DNA from: Silicimonas sp.
GTDB taxonomy: Bacteria; Pseudomonadota; Alphaproteobacteria; Rhodobacterales; Rhodobacteraceae
DNA: 33,918 bases
NCBI GenBank assembly: GCA_022824315.1
Contig: JAJEAC010000018.1
Location: 1 to 33,918, forward strand
Direction: 5' to 3'
The position numbers and the translations under genes were made by a program. The notes below the pieces were generated by a model that worked only from the letters and a program-made list of their open reading frames with translations, did not search any database and was not told the origin of the DNA. Each line of letters begins with the position of its first letter. Position 1 is the stretch's first letter. Below are positions 1 through 8,674 of the stretch, piece by piece.

Positions 1-511
1 GCGCCAGCTCTTCCATGATCCGGTCGCGGGTCACCTTGGCGATGATTGACGCCGCCGCAATTGACAGGCTCCGGGCATCGCCCTTCACCAGTGCCGTCGC
101 ATCGCATCCAAGCGAGCCGGGCACCACGTTGCCGTCAACCAGGACGTGGCATGGGGTGCCGCCCAGGCCTGCAACGGCACGCTCCATGGCGAGAAGCGAT
201 GCATGAAGAATGTTCAGCCTGTCGATTTCCTCGACCGAGGCATGTGCCACGGAAACTCTTGCACTGGCCATGATCTCATCAAGAAGACGGGCGCGCGCCG
301 TCGGCCCGAGCTTCTTCGAATCGTTGATCCCTGAAGGAAGCGCATTGGCGTCAAGCACGACGGCGGCGGCGGTCACGGGCCCCGCCAAGGGACCCCGTCC
401 CGCCTCGTCCACTCCGGCGACGTCTCGGGCCCCGCTTGCGCGGAGCATCCTTTCCACGGAGTAATCCGGCACCTGCGGCAGCATTGCGGCGTCGAACCGG
501 ACGCCCGGCAT
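1..511 (-). CDS. rnhB: Ribonuclease HII, 3' end outside window
   Basis: Cleaves the RNA strand of RNA-DNA hybrids and removes misincorporated ribonucleotides from DNA; cytoplasmic. Read on the minus strand from ATG at 511, the protein opens [10 protein letters not shown] and soon shows the catalytic-site stretch [22 protein letters not shown] follows, and [15 protein letters not shown] lies close to the window edge. All three are typical of type 2 RNases H. About 170 codons are visible; the C-terminus lies beyond base 1. It starts 25 bases downstream of the NfeD gene on the same strand, so it may be read from the SPFH-NfeD transcript. I see no frameshift. The ATG at 511 was chosen because it is followed by an uninterrupted family-like sequence. 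Confidence 0.93.
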   Translation of the reverse strand, partial: MPGVRFDAAMLPQVPDYSVERMLRASGARDVAGVDEAGRGPLAGPVTAAAVVLDANALPSGINDSKKLGPTARARLLDEIMASARVSVAHASVEEIDRLNILHASLLAMERAVAGLGGTPCHVLVDGNVVPGSLGCDATALVKGDARSLSIAAASIIAKVTRDRIMEELA

Positions 512-536
512 TGACGGGACGCGCCCCTCGGTGCCT

Positions 537-818
537 TCAGTCCTCGTTGATGTCATGGTCGAAGTGCTTCACCTGCCCCTTCCGAATTCCCATCAGGCGG
601 CGCACGAGAATCCATGCCAGGAGCGACGCCACGGCGAAGGCCAAGGCAAGAGCCGACAGGGAACCGGCCAGACCGGGGACTCCAGCCAGCAAGGCGAGCG
701 CAACCACCGCCGCACCAATTGCGAAGCCGAGAAACACCTGCGCCGGCACCAGGACTTCGAGGAATGCAAGGACCAGCGCACCGATCATCCAGACCCACCA
801 AATCGACCAGAACGTCAC
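537..818 (-). CDS. NfeD-like short membrane protein
   Basis: A 93-residue membrane protein of the NfeD/YbbK-partner type. Most of residues 3-74 is hydrophobic, forming about three membrane segments. A short polar tail ([21 protein letters not shown]) follows and stands in for the OB-fold of longer NfeD proteins. It starts with GTG at 818, which overlaps the TGA of the upstream SPFH gene as GTGA and indicates translational coupling. NfeD proteins almost always sit beside a stomatin/SPFH gene and are thought to act with it on membrane protein quality control or membrane organisation. The function here is inferred from this pairing and from topology, not from a catalytic motif. Confidence 0.85.
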   Translation of the reverse strand: MTFWSIWWVWMIGALVLAFLEVLVPAQVFLGFAIGAAVVALALLAGVPGLAGSLSALALAFAVASLLAWILVRRLMGIRKGQVKHFDHDINED

Positions 819-1708
819 TGCGTCTTCCCCTTCAGCATCTTGAAGGCGTCGCCGAAGGCCTCGATCGCGTTGGCGGGCAAGACGATCGTGTTTGAACCTT
901 CGCGGCCGCCGAGAGCGTTCAGCGCCTCGACCTGCTTGAGCGCAACCTGGTAGCGCGCGGCCTCGAGCCCGTTGTCCTGGATCGCCTTTGCAACGACGCC
1001 GGTCGCGTAGGCTTCCGCATCTGCCTGGACGCGACGCGCCTTGGCTGCCTGTTCCGCCGCATAGAGGTCGGCGTCGGCCGCCAGTTCCACTGCGCGCTTC
1101 TCGCCTTCCGCGAGCGTCACCTGGGCGCGTCGCTCCCGTTCGGCGTTCAACTGCTGCAGCATGGCGTCGCGGGTGGCCTGGTCGAGATCCACGTCCAGGA
1201 TTTCAGCGCGTGTCACCTCGATCCCCCAGGCCTCCACGGCGTCTTCCACGCTGTCCTTGATTGTGGCGATCAGGGCCGCCCGGTTTGCCTGCACCTCGTC
1301 CAGCTCCATCCTGCCGATTTCGGCACGAACGATGCCGGCAACGGTCGTCGCAATCGCGCCATCCACGTCGCGAATGCGATACACCGTCCTCTCGGGCGCG
1401 ATGATCCGGTAGAAGACGCTGGTCTCGACCTGCACCAGCACGTTGTCTGCCGTGATCGCGTCCTGGCTGGCGTTGGGAAGCTGTCGCTCGAGGATCGAGA
1501 TCCTGTGCCTGATCTTGTCAAGAAAGGGCACGATCAGGTTGATGCCAGGACCGAGAACCGTGCGCAGGCGCCCAAAGCGCTCGACCACGTGCTTCTCCGA
1601 CTGGGGCACGATTCGGATGCCCAGATAGACGCAAAGCAGTATGAATAATGCCAGCAATAGCACCGTAGCGCCGCCGCCGGACAGGGAGATGGTTTCAAGG
1701 ATGTCCAT
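815..1708 (-). CDS. SPFH/Band 7 membrane protein (QmcA/stomatin type)
   Basis: A 297-residue stomatin-like protein. One N-terminal membrane segment (about residues 9-30) is followed by an SPFH/Band 7 domain opening VPQSEKHVVERFGRL. A later stretch, QLNAERERRAQVTLAEGEKR, leads into an Ala/Glu-rich helical region (about 190-250). The C-terminal hydrophobic stretch NTIVLPANAIEAFGDAF is typical of the QmcA/YbbK group. Such proteins oligomerise at the inner membrane and are associated with protease or lipid-domain organisation. ATG 1708 was chosen because a GGAGG sits at suitable distance upstream and the membrane segment follows directly; a longer frame upstream is not family-like. The gene is divergent from dinB across 267 bases and translationally coupled to the NfeD gene. 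Confidence 0.9.
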   Translation of the reverse strand: MDILETISLSGGGATVLLLALFILLCVYLGIRIVPQSEKHVVERFGRLRTVLGPGINLIVPFLDKIRHRISILERQLPNASQDAITADNVLVQVETSVFYRIIAPERTVYRIRDVDGAIATTVAGIVRAEIGRMELDEVQANRAALIATIKDSVEDAVEAWGIEVTRAEILDVDLDQATRDAMLQQLNAERERRAQVTLAEGEKRAVELAADADLYAAEQAAKARRVQADAEAYATGVVAKAIQDNGLEAARYQVALKQVEALNALGGREGSNTIVLPANAIEAFGDAFKMLKGKTQ

Positions 1709-1975
1709 TTTCGTTCCTCCGGTTTCGCTACGTTTCCGCGAAGTTATGCAGTTTGCGTTCCCGCGTCCAACGACATGGAAACGGGGGCGAAAGAAGCCAT
1801 GCACATCCGCTGGGCGAATCAGGGCCTTCCGATTTCCGGATGCTTCGCGAGACGACCGAACGCACGCATGCCGCTACTACGGATCAAGCCGCGAAAAAAG
1901 AACTTTCGCCAGAGATCGGCAATCCGCGTTGGAATGGTCCTGTCACCGGTCGCGGCAATTCGATATCTTTCCGAC

Positions 1976-3229
1976 ATGCCTGCGCTCTGCCGCGATTGCC
2001 TGACAAGGTTCGAGTCCGGCCCCCGCTGCCCGGACTGCGGCCGGCCACGGATCATCGAACATCCCGAGCTCTTCGAATTGTCGATCGCGCACATGGATTG
2101 CGACGCGTTCTATGCCAGCGTGGAGAAGCGGGAAAATCCGGATCTGAACGACAAGCCCGTCATCATCGGCGGCGGCAAGCGGGGCGTGGTGTCGACGGCC
2201 TGCTACATCGCGCGCATTCGGGGTGTCCGGTCGGCGATGCCGATGTTCCAGGCGCTCAGGCTGTGCCCGGACGCCGTGGTGCTGAAAGGACGAATGGCGG
2301 TCTATGTCGACGTCAGCCGCAAGATCCGCGCGATGATGGAAGACCTGACGCCTGCGGTCGAGCCCCTTTCGCTGGATGAGGCGTTCATGGACCTGACCGG
2401 AACGGAACGGCTGCACGGTGACCCGCCGGCGGTCCTGCTCGCCGGACTTGTGAAGCACATGGAGGACGAGCTTGGCCTTTCGGGCTCGATCGGCCTCAGC
2501 CACAACAAGTTCCTGGCCAAGGTGGCCTCCGACCGGGACAAGCCCAGGGGATTTTCCGTGATCGGGCGCGCCGAAACGGCCAGCTTCCTGAGCGACCAGC
2601 GGGTTAGCCTCATTTGGGGCGTCGGCCAGCAAGCGCAGGCATCCCTGGAAAAGGCGGGAATACGGACGTTCTCCGATCTGCTGCGCTGGGAACGGCGGGA
2701 TCTCGTTGCACGCTTCGGAAGCTTCGGCGAGCGTCTCTACCACCTTGCGCGCGGGGAGGACCACAGGCCTGTTTCGTCGAGAACTCCGGTCAAGTCGATT
2801 TCGAACGAAACCACTTTCGGAGAAGACACCAAGGATCCTGGCATCCTTGACGGACACATTTGGCGTCTCGCCGAAAAGGTGTCGGACCGGGCAAAGGCCA
2901 AGGATCTGGCAGGGCGCACGGTCACGCTGAAGCTGAAGCGCGCCAATCACCGTTTGCTGACCCGCCAGTCCGGCCTTTCGGAACCCACTCAAATTGCGGA
3001 CCGGATCTATCGCACTGCACGGGCGCTCTTCGACCAGGTCGGCGACGAAGGCCCGTATCGGCTGCTCGGCGTCGGCCTGTCCCATCTCGAGACCGCGGCG
3101 GACGCGGACACGGGAGGCGATCTCCTGGATCCGGGGTCACGCATCCGGGCTGAGGCCGAACGCGCATCCGACAGGATACGCAAGAAGTTCGGGCCAGACG
3201 CGATCATGAAGGGGCGGTCGCTTCGCTGA
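1976..3229 (+). CDS. dinB: DNA polymerase IV (Y family) with N-terminal Cys4 element
   Basis: Error-prone translesion polymerase of 417 residues. Catalytic acidic motifs are HMDCDAFYASVE near residue 39 and PLSLDEAFMDL near residue 137. The little-finger region follows, and the C-terminus ends GPDAIMKGRSLR. The N-terminus carries C5-x2-C8 and C18-x2-C21, a zinc-ribbon-like element seen in many alphaproteobacterial DinB proteins and absent from E. coli DinB. I chose ATG 1976 because the Cys element begins right there; an in-frame ATG at 1775 would add a low-complexity 67-residue leader. The usual C-terminal clamp-binding motif of E. coli Pol IV is not evident. No clear SOS box was found in the 267 bases upstream. 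Confidence 0.93.
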   Translation: MPALCRDCLTRFESGPRCPDCGRPRIIEHPELFELSIAHMDCDAFYASVEKRENPDLNDKPVIIGGGKRGVVSTACYIARIRGVRSAMPMFQALRLCPDAVVLKGRMAVYVDVSRKIRAMMEDLTPAVEPLSLDEAFMDLTGTERLHGDPPAVLLAGLVKHMEDELGLSGSIGLSHNKFLAKVASDRDKPRGFSVIGRAETASFLSDQRVSLIWGVGQQAQASLEKAGIRTFSDLLRWERRDLVARFGSFGERLYHLARGEDHRPVSSRTPVKSISNETTFGEDTKDPGILDGHIWRLAEKVSDRAKAKDLAGRTVTLKLKRANHRLLTRQSGLSEPTQIADRIYRTARALFDQVGDEGPYRLLGVGLSHLETAADADTGGDLLDPGSRIRAEAERASDRIRKKFGPDAIMKGRSLR

Positions 3230-3275
3230 ACGCTGCAGGGGCGCTCGAGCCCGGCATGCAGCCAGGATCCGGAAA

Positions 3276-3291
3276 CCGCCTCGCCGGGCGG
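3276..3291. terminator. GC hairpin between dinB and the transglycosylase gene
   Basis: CCGCC (3276-3280) pairs with GGCGG (3287-3291) around a six-base loop, in the 101-base gap between the convergent dinB and transglycosylase genes. There is no T-run on either strand, so it is only a candidate transcription-end structure. Confidence 0.25.
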
Positions 3292-3330
3292 AGCGGCATC
3301 CACTGCAGTGCGCAAGTGCGGCCAAGTGCC

Positions 3331-5343
3331 TCAATCGGTCAGGGGTGTTGGCCGGAGCCGCGGCCGAACCGACGTCAATCCAGACCATCCGCGACGCACG
3401 GCCCGTTCATGCCCGTGCCAGGTCGCGATCTCCCGGCTCAAGGTCACAGGGCCGAGCCTTCCGCCAAGCCTGGCGCGATAGATCAGCATTCCCTCGGCAA
3501 CGCGCATCACGTAGTTCCGCGTTTCGTTGTAGGGAATGTGCTCGATCCAGTCGACCATGTCGCTTCGCCTGGGATCACCCAGCGAGTTGCTCCAGCGATC
3601 CGCGCGACCCGGTCCGGCATTGTACGCCGCCGCAACCAGCACGACGTTGCCGTCGTACCGCTCCAGCAACTCGTCCAGATACGCCGTTCCCAGACGGGCA
3701 TTGTAGGCCGTATCCGAAATCATCCGGCTGCTGCTGTACGACATGTCCAGGTATTCGGCGACCTCCCTGGCGGTGTCGGGCATCAGTTGCATGATGCCCA
3801 ACGCGCCGACGCGGCTCCGCACGGCGGGGTCGAATTCGCTTTCCTGCCTCGTGATGGCCAGCACGAGCTCCCTCGGTATCGGGAAATCGGAGACACCCAT
3901 CCGCGCGACCGGAAAGTAGTACCTTGGCAGCACGATGCCCCGTCTTGCGGCCTGCTTGGCAATGGCCACGGAGAGATGCGGTTCGTTCACCGCCAGCACG
4001 TACTCCCCGAGGCTCCCGAGCTCGTCCCGCGGCAGGGTCTCGGCCATGTGGCTGACGAACTGTTCAGCCTGGTCACGCTCACCTGACGCAATGAAGAACC
4101 GTGCGGCGGCGAAGACCGAGCTCCGCGGCAACGTGGTGCTCGTCCATTGAGGAAACGTCTCTTCGCCTCGCAGTGCTGAATCAAGGGGAATTCCTGCCCT
4201 TTCGGCCGCCAGAAGGCCGTAGAAGCTCGTCTGATGCCGAGCGCCGAGGGCATAGGCACGCCGCGCGCCTGCCAGGTCTCCCAGCAATTCGTGCGCGCGC
4301 CCTGCCCAATAGCCCGCCCTGCCGAGGGAGATGGGCCGTTCCACCTCATCGCGGAAACGCTTGAAATGATGCAGCGCGACCTGCCCGTCGTTCAGGTAGG
4401 TCAGCGCCAGGTACCCGGAGAGCCACTCCAGATCTGCGTAGCTCGATCCCTCTTGCAGCCCGTGCCGGGACGCAAGCCGATATGCCAGTTCGGCCCTGCC
4501 GTCGCGCATGAAGCGGCGTGCCAGCGACCGCCTCCACCCCGCCCAGCGATCAGGTCGTCCGAGCCCGTCTTCGCCCGCCTCGAAAAAGACGGCCGCCGCC
4601 TCCAGGTTGTCGCCGTTTCGCGCCCGCCACTGCATTATTTCGAACGCCAGGCCGGGATGGTCGCGATGGCTTCCAGGCACCTTTCCGATCAGGGCATCGA
4701 CGCCAGACCCGGTTCCGCGCCGGGCCAGGCGCGCCCGTGCGAGGGCCGCCCAGCCCGTGCTGACAAGCGGGTACATGCGCTCGGCGTTCTGCCTCGCGCC
4801 ACGCCAAAGCAGCATGTCGAGCCGGGCTTCGTGATGCGCACTGAGGGCATTTCCGAAGTCCTGGAGAAGCGCGTCATGATCCTCCTGTTCAATGAGCATC
4901 GTCTGCCAGGCGCGCACGGCCTCCGCTTCGGCCCTGGCGTGAAGGCCCCTTGACCGGTAGGCGGCAATCAGGGCACGCGCACCCGCACCCGTTTGAGGCG
5001 GCTGGGTGGAGAAGAAGTCGATGACCTCCAGCGGGCGGCTTCCGACGGGGACGTTGGCTTCGGACCTGCGCCGCAGGAGCTTCAGCCCGGGCCAGTCCGC
5101 GCGACGGGCAAGGAACTTCCGTATCGAAACGAAATCCCCCTTGCTCGCGCGAAACCGCCGCCATTCGATGATGTCGCGGGCGACGGGCCCCGCGCGCTGC
5201 GCTTCGGCGCGTGCCGTCTCCCAGTTGCCTGCCTTCATGGCGTCGACCGCACGCTTGTAGCTTGCAATCTCGGCACTTGTCTGGGCAAGCCCAACCGTCG
5301 TCCATCCGCTCAGGAGAATCGCCGCAATCAGGGCCTTGAACAT
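3331..5343 (-). CDS. Soluble lytic murein transglycosylase (Slt family)
   Basis: Cleaves the MurNAc-GlcNAc bond of peptidoglycan in the periplasm, leaving 1,6-anhydro ends. The protein has 670 residues. A signal peptide (MFKALIAAILLSGWTTVGLA, cut near residue 20) is followed by a long helical superhelix of the Slt70 type. The C-terminal SLT domain has the catalytic glutamate E501 in TRQESEFDP. GALGIMQLMPDTA and AAYNAGPGR further along are hallmark motifs. ATG 5343 was chosen because the signal peptide begins there. The gene is divergent from dapA (134 bases apart). This transglycosylase next to dapA is common in Rhodobacterales. Confidence 0.94.
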   Translation of the reverse strand: MFKALIAAILLSGWTTVGLAQTSAEIASYKRAVDAMKAGNWETARAEAQRAGPVARDIIEWRRFRASKGDFVSIRKFLARRADWPGLKLLRRRSEANVPVGSRPLEVIDFFSTQPPQTGAGARALIAAYRSRGLHARAEAEAVRAWQTMLIEQEDHDALLQDFGNALSAHHEARLDMLLWRGARQNAERMYPLVSTGWAALARARLARRGTGSGVDALIGKVPGSHRDHPGLAFEIMQWRARNGDNLEAAAVFFEAGEDGLGRPDRWAGWRRSLARRFMRDGRAELAYRLASRHGLQEGSSYADLEWLSGYLALTYLNDGQVALHHFKRFRDEVERPISLGRAGYWAGRAHELLGDLAGARRAYALGARHQTSFYGLLAAERAGIPLDSALRGEETFPQWTSTTLPRSSVFAAARFFIASGERDQAEQFVSHMAETLPRDELGSLGEYVLAVNEPHLSVAIAKQAARRGIVLPRYYFPVARMGVSDFPIPRELVLAITRQESEFDPAVRSRVGALGIMQLMPDTAREVAEYLDMSYSSSRMISDTAYNARLGTAYLDELLERYDGNVVLVAAAYNAGPGRADRWSNSLGDPRRSDMVDWIEHIPYNETRNYVMRVAEGMLIYRARLGGRLGPVTLSREIATWHGHERAVRRGWSGLTSVRPRLRPTPLTD

Positions 5344-5402
5344 AAAACCAATCCGCTCTCTCGTGCCCCCCGGCACGTGCATGAAAGCACGTTGAGAGCT
5401 GC

Positions 5403-5431
5403 TTGGCAATTCCCCGGGCGGACTATAGATT
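5403..5431 (+). promoter_or_regulatory. Possible dapA promoter
   Basis: TTGGCA (5403-5408) and TAGATT (5426-5431) are separated by 17 bases and lie about 50 bases upstream of the dapA start. Five of six and four of six bases match the sigma-70 boxes. TATAGA at 5424 is an alternative -10 with shorter spacing. This is a pattern match only. Confidence 0.4.
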
Positions 5432-5477
5432 GTGCGCGTCACGCAGCATTCATGCCGCGACAGGTTGGAGGCAATTC

Positions 5478-6353
5478 ATGATCCAAGGTTCGATCCCGGC
5501 ACTCGTGACCCCGTTCAAGGACGGGGCGCTGGACATCGAGGCGCTCAGGTCGCTCGTCGAGTGGCAGATCGAGTGCGGCTCGACCGGCCTGGTCGCCGTC
5601 GGCACGACGGGCGAAAGCCCGACGCTTTCGCACGAAGAGCACGAGACGGTGGTCGAGGAGGTCGTGAAGGCTGCGAACGGACGGGTGCCGGTGATTGCCG
5701 GAACGGGTTCGAACAACACGGCGGAGGGCATCCGTCTCACGCGGCATGCCGCAAGGGTTGGCGCCGATGCGGCACTTGTCGTGACGCCCTATTACAACAA
5801 GCCGTCGCAGGAGGGCCTCTACCAGCATTTCAAGGAGATGCACGATTCTGCCGACTTGCCGATCCTGATCTACAACATTCCCGGTCGCTCGGCCATCGAC
5901 ATGTCGGTGGAGACCATGGCGAGACTGTCGAAACTGCCGCGCATAGTCGGCGTCAAGGACGCCACCGGCGACCTGTCTCGCGTGCCGAAGCAGCGCATGG
6001 CCAGCGGCAAGGACTTCATCCAGATCTCGGGCGAGGATGCGACCGCACTTGGATTCAATGCTCACGGCGGCACGGGATGCATAAGCGTGACGGCGAACGT
6101 GGCGCCCGAGCTTTGCGCGAGAATGCAGTCGGCCACCCTGGCGGGCGACTACGAGACGGCACTCGAGATCACCGACCGCCTCATGCCGCTGCACGTTTCG
6201 ATCTTCATGGAGCCCGGGCTGGCAGGCGCAAAATACGGGCTCTCGCTGCTGGGCCGATGCCGCGAGGAGGTCCGCCTGCCGCTCGTGACTCCCAGCGAAA
6301 CGACCAGAAACGCGATTCGCGAAGCCATGGGCCTGGCTGGCATCCTGAGTTAG
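5478..6353 (+). CDS. dapA: 4-hydroxy-tetrahydrodipicolinate synthase
   Basis: Condenses pyruvate with aspartate semialdehyde in the first committed step of the lysine/diaminopimelate pathway; cytoplasmic TIM barrel. The protein has 291 residues, the usual length. Active-site elements are visible: GTTGESPTL (Thr43-Thr44), Tyr106 in [13 protein letters not shown], Tyr132 and Arg137 in IYNIPGR, and Schiff-base Lys160 in [11 protein letters not shown] 5478 has TTGGAGG just upstream and matches the family N-terminus ([13 protein letters not shown]). In relatives the next gene is usually smpB; here smpB lies 18 kb away and is separated by accessory genes. Confidence 0.97.
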   Translation: MIQGSIPALVTPFKDGALDIEALRSLVEWQIECGSTGLVAVGTTGESPTLSHEEHETVVEEVVKAANGRVPVIAGTGSNNTAEGIRLTRHAARVGADAALVVTPYYNKPSQEGLYQHFKEMHDSADLPILIYNIPGRSAIDMSVETMARLSKLPRIVGVKDATGDLSRVPKQRMASGKDFIQISGEDATALGFNAHGGTGCISVTANVAPELCARMQSATLAGDYETALEITDRLMPLHVSIFMEPGLAGAKYGLSLLGRCREEVRLPLVTPSETTRNAIREAMGLAGILS

Positions 6354-6386
6354 GGCGTCCCTGTCCCGCAGCACTCCGAGTTCGGG

Positions 6387-6412
6387 CGATTTCGCGCGAC
6401 GTCGCGGAATCG
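6387..6412 (+). terminator. Hairpin downstream of dapA
   Basis: CGATTTCGCG (6387-6396) pairs with CGCGGAATCG (6403-6412) around a six-base loop, with one G-U pair. It lies 33 bases after the dapA stop and is followed by TCAATTTCC rather than a clean T-run. It is a plausible end of the dapA transcript. Confidence 0.4.
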
Positions 6413-6960
6413 TCAATTTCCGTGGTTGCGCCGTGCATGCCTGCTACGCCGCCGTCTTGTCGACTCTCGGAATTTGCGCCTGGATTCTCACTGCCGCAGA
6501 TTCTCGACGAAGAGCATCTTGTTTGGACTGCGGTGAACGTGCCGAATTCGGATTGGCCGGATTCACTTGCCGGGCCGTCAAAGCTAACGACCGGCAAGGT
6601 TCGATCAGATACGCCCAAAAGATGCGCAGGAGCCACACGAAGCCACTTTTGCATTGATTGCACGCGTCACGCGCGAGTCATTGCTGCCACTGCCATAAAG
6701 GCGCGTCATTCAAAGAGTCTCGACCAGGGTTCGGTCGCGAATGCGCACGTCTGTCGATCCGCGCGCTAGGCGAATCCGCGACTTGCGGTGGACCGTTGCC
6801 GGAACCAGGCCTTGGCGGCTTCGCGGCAATGGCCCCTGGATGTGAAAATTCACGCAGGGCCGCACCGAAATCAAGAAGAGAATTGCCGGTCAGGCGGTCT
6901 GCAAATGGACAGAGCGTTTGGTCAGGCGTCACAAATCTGTGCTCATCATGTGCTAGCGAC

Positions 6961-6996
6961 ACGTGCACTCACACGTGCACTCACACGTGCACTCAC
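6961..6996. repeat. Three exact 12-base tandem repeats
   Basis: The unit ACGTGCACTCAC occurs three times head to tail without a mismatch and is followed by ACAC. Each unit contains GTGCAC, a palindrome, and the junctions create CACGTG. The function is unknown; a length-variable repeat or clustered binding sites are possible. Confidence 0.9.
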
Positions 6997-7133
6997 ACAC
7001 TGGCCGGGCTGAACCGATGATCAAGAAACACGACGCTATTGCAAACGAGGTGATTTCGGTCGGTGGCTTCATTCTGGATGCCCGGCTCTGGAAGCGCGAG
7101 CCGTCTGCGGCAGGCGAAAGCGAAGGGTATCAC

Positions 7134-7389
7134 ATGCGAAAGTCACATGGCTCGGTTCCGGCAATGCGCACGCGGTGGAATCGTGGCAAGAAGACCGTGC
7201 ATGAGGGCGAGGCGTTGCCTTTCCGATCCCGGCAACAGAGTTTGAGGGCCACGGACCTGTTGAACCGCGCCGCTGAAGGGGCAGGCATGACGCGGCGTCC
7301 GGAATTTGCGCATCTGCACGGCGAGCGTTGGCGTTTGCCGCTTCGACGCTCCGTGAAATCAATACGAGACCACGATGTGACTTTCGCAT
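7134..7389. repeat. Perfect 15-base inverted repeat pair, 226 bases apart
   Basis: ATGCGAAAGTCACAT at 7134-7148 is the exact reverse complement of ATGTGACTTTCGCAT at 7375-7389. Allowing mismatches, similarity runs outward over 24 bases per arm (20 of 24 match). The 226 bases between them show no gene. The arms could be remnant mobile-element ends or two sites for one regulator. No target duplication flanks them. Confidence 0.8.
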
Positions 7390-7566
7390 ATAATTGCCTT
7401 TGCAATGGGGTTCCGGAGTGCATCGCTTTCGCCGCAGATACCATGAGCCAGGTCGGTCAAACCCAATACGCGACCCGTGCTGACCCTCGGCGCGCTTATC
7501 CGGGATCACGAGGCACCGGCGTCACCGACCGGATCGCCGCCGCACCGGTCAAGCCGACCGAAGGCG

Positions 7567-7590
7567 CCGAGATCGATGCCTCGATCTCGG
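7567..7590. promoter_or_regulatory. Perfect 10-bp hairpin upstream of the ABC binding-protein gene
   Basis: CCGAGATCGA (7567-7576) and TCGATCTCGG (7581-7590) are perfect inverted arms around TGCC. The structure lies 100 bases before the start codon of the binding-protein gene and is not followed by a T-run. An operator or an RNA leader hairpin is more likely than an intrinsic terminator. Nothing shows which. Confidence 0.5.
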
Positions 7591-7690
7591 ATCCGACCGA
7601 CATGCCTCGCATGCAGCTTGGCATGAACCGATCCAATCGACCGTGCCCAGGACCATCGGGTGCGACCCCTTCAAGCCAATGGAGACACAT

Positions 7691-8665
7691 ATGCTCAGAA
7701 CACTCTCAGTCATTGCCGCGACGGCCGCATTCGCCACCTCGGCGCTCGCAGTCGAAGGCAAGCTCGTCCTCTACACGTCGCAACCCAATGCCGATGCACA
7801 GCAGACGGTTGACGCGTTCACCGCAAAGTACCCGAATGTCGAGGTGGAATGGATCAGGGACGGCACGACCAAAGTCATGGCCAAGCTTCGCGCCGAGTTC
7901 GAAGCCGGGGCGCCACAGCCTGACGTTCTGCTGATCGCCGACATGGTCACGATGGAGGGGCTGGAAGCCGAAGGCCGCTTGATGGGGTACCCCGACGCAG
8001 ACGTTTCAGCATATGCCCCGGCGCTGATGGATGACGAAGGCCATTACTTTTCGACCAAGCTCATCACTACCGGCATCGTGTACAACACCGGTGCACCCAT
8101 GGTGCCGACATCCTACAAGGATCTTCTCTCGGAAGAGGCGAAGGACAAGATAGCCATGCCGTCGCCACTGACATCGGGCGCGGCCACGATCCACATGGCC
8201 TCGATCACGTCGCATCCCGATCTGGGATGGGCATTTTACGAAGGACTTGCCGACCAGGGAGCCAACCCGCAGGGCGGCAACGGCGGTACCTACAAGGCGA
8301 TCGCTGGCGGTGAAAAGCTCTATGGCTTCGTTGTGGACTTCCTGCCGATCCGCAACAAGCTAAGCGGCGCACCAGTCGAGTTCGTGTTCCCCGAAGAAGG
8401 CGTCTCCGCAGTGACAGAGCCGGTGGCCATCCTTTCGACCGCGCGGAACCCGGAAGCCGCGAAGGCCTTTGTCGACTTCCTGATCTCGCCCGCGGGTCAG
8501 CAGTTGGCCTCCGACATGGGCTACCTGCCCGCACATCCGGACATCATGCCTCCGGAAGGCTTCCCGCCGCTCTCCGAGATCAAGCTCTTGGACTTCGATC
8601 CGGCCAGGGCGTTGGCCGATGACAAGGCGAACAAGGCACGCTTCGCGGACATCTTCGGCGGCTAG
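7691..8665 (+). CDS. ABC importer substrate-binding protein, Fbp/AEP-type
   Basis: Periplasmic ligand-binding protein of 324 residues that delivers its ligand to the permease encoded next. A signal peptide (MLRTLSVIAATAAFATSALA) precedes GKLVLYTSQPNADAQQTVDAF, the opening typical of the ferric-iron/2-aminoethylphosphonate/hexose-phosphate binding-protein group. ATG 7691 is preceded by GGAG at proper spacing. The adjacent tyrosine pair that binds iron in FbpA-like proteins is not seen, so iron cannot be assumed; a phosphonate, sugar phosphate or other anion is equally possible. The permease gene follows after 9 bases. The matching ATPase gene lies on the opposite strand beyond it. Confidence 0.85.
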   Translation: MLRTLSVIAATAAFATSALAVEGKLVLYTSQPNADAQQTVDAFTAKYPNVEVEWIRDGTTKVMAKLRAEFEAGAPQPDVLLIADMVTMEGLEAEGRLMGYPDADVSAYAPALMDDEGHYFSTKLITTGIVYNTGAPMVPTSYKDLLSEEAKDKIAMPSPLTSGAATIHMASITSHPDLGWAFYEGLADQGANPQGGNGGTYKAIAGGEKLYGFVVDFLPIRNKLSGAPVEFVFPEEGVSAVTEPVAILSTARNPEAAKAFVDFLISPAGQQLASDMGYLPAHPDIMPPEGFPPLSEIKLLDFDPARALADDKANKARFADIFGG

Positions 8666-8674
8666 TCGACGCCG

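Larger units (their letters stand above)
6413..7690. other. 1.3-kb stretch without a recognisable gene
   Basis: Several short open frames cross this stretch on both strands, but none resembles a known family and none has a convincing start signal. The longest plus-strand frame (from 6963) begins inside a tandem repeat and runs out of frame into the downstream binding-protein gene. The sequence appears less GC-rich than its neighbours. It contains a triple 12-base tandem repeat (6961-6996), a widely spaced 15-base inverted repeat (7134-7389), a perfect 10-base-pair hairpin (7567-7590) and a small palindrome GTGAA-AA-TTCAC (6842-6853). It may be decayed or imported DNA plus the control region of the ABC genes that follow. 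Confidence 0.55.

Noticed and set aside
1709..1975. Possible SOS (LexA) box upstream of dinB
   Set aside because: No GTTC-N7-GTTC or GAAC-N7-GTTC pair with correct spacing was found.
1943..3085. A 380-residue open frame on the minus strand opposite dinB
   Set aside because: No family resemblance; its composition is that of an antisense shadow in GC-rich DNA, and dinB on the other strand is unmistakable.
6963..7934. A 323-residue plus-strand frame starting MHSHVHSHVHSH
   Set aside because: The His-rich start is just the translated tandem repeat; the frame continues out of phase into the binding-protein gene, and no part resembles a family.
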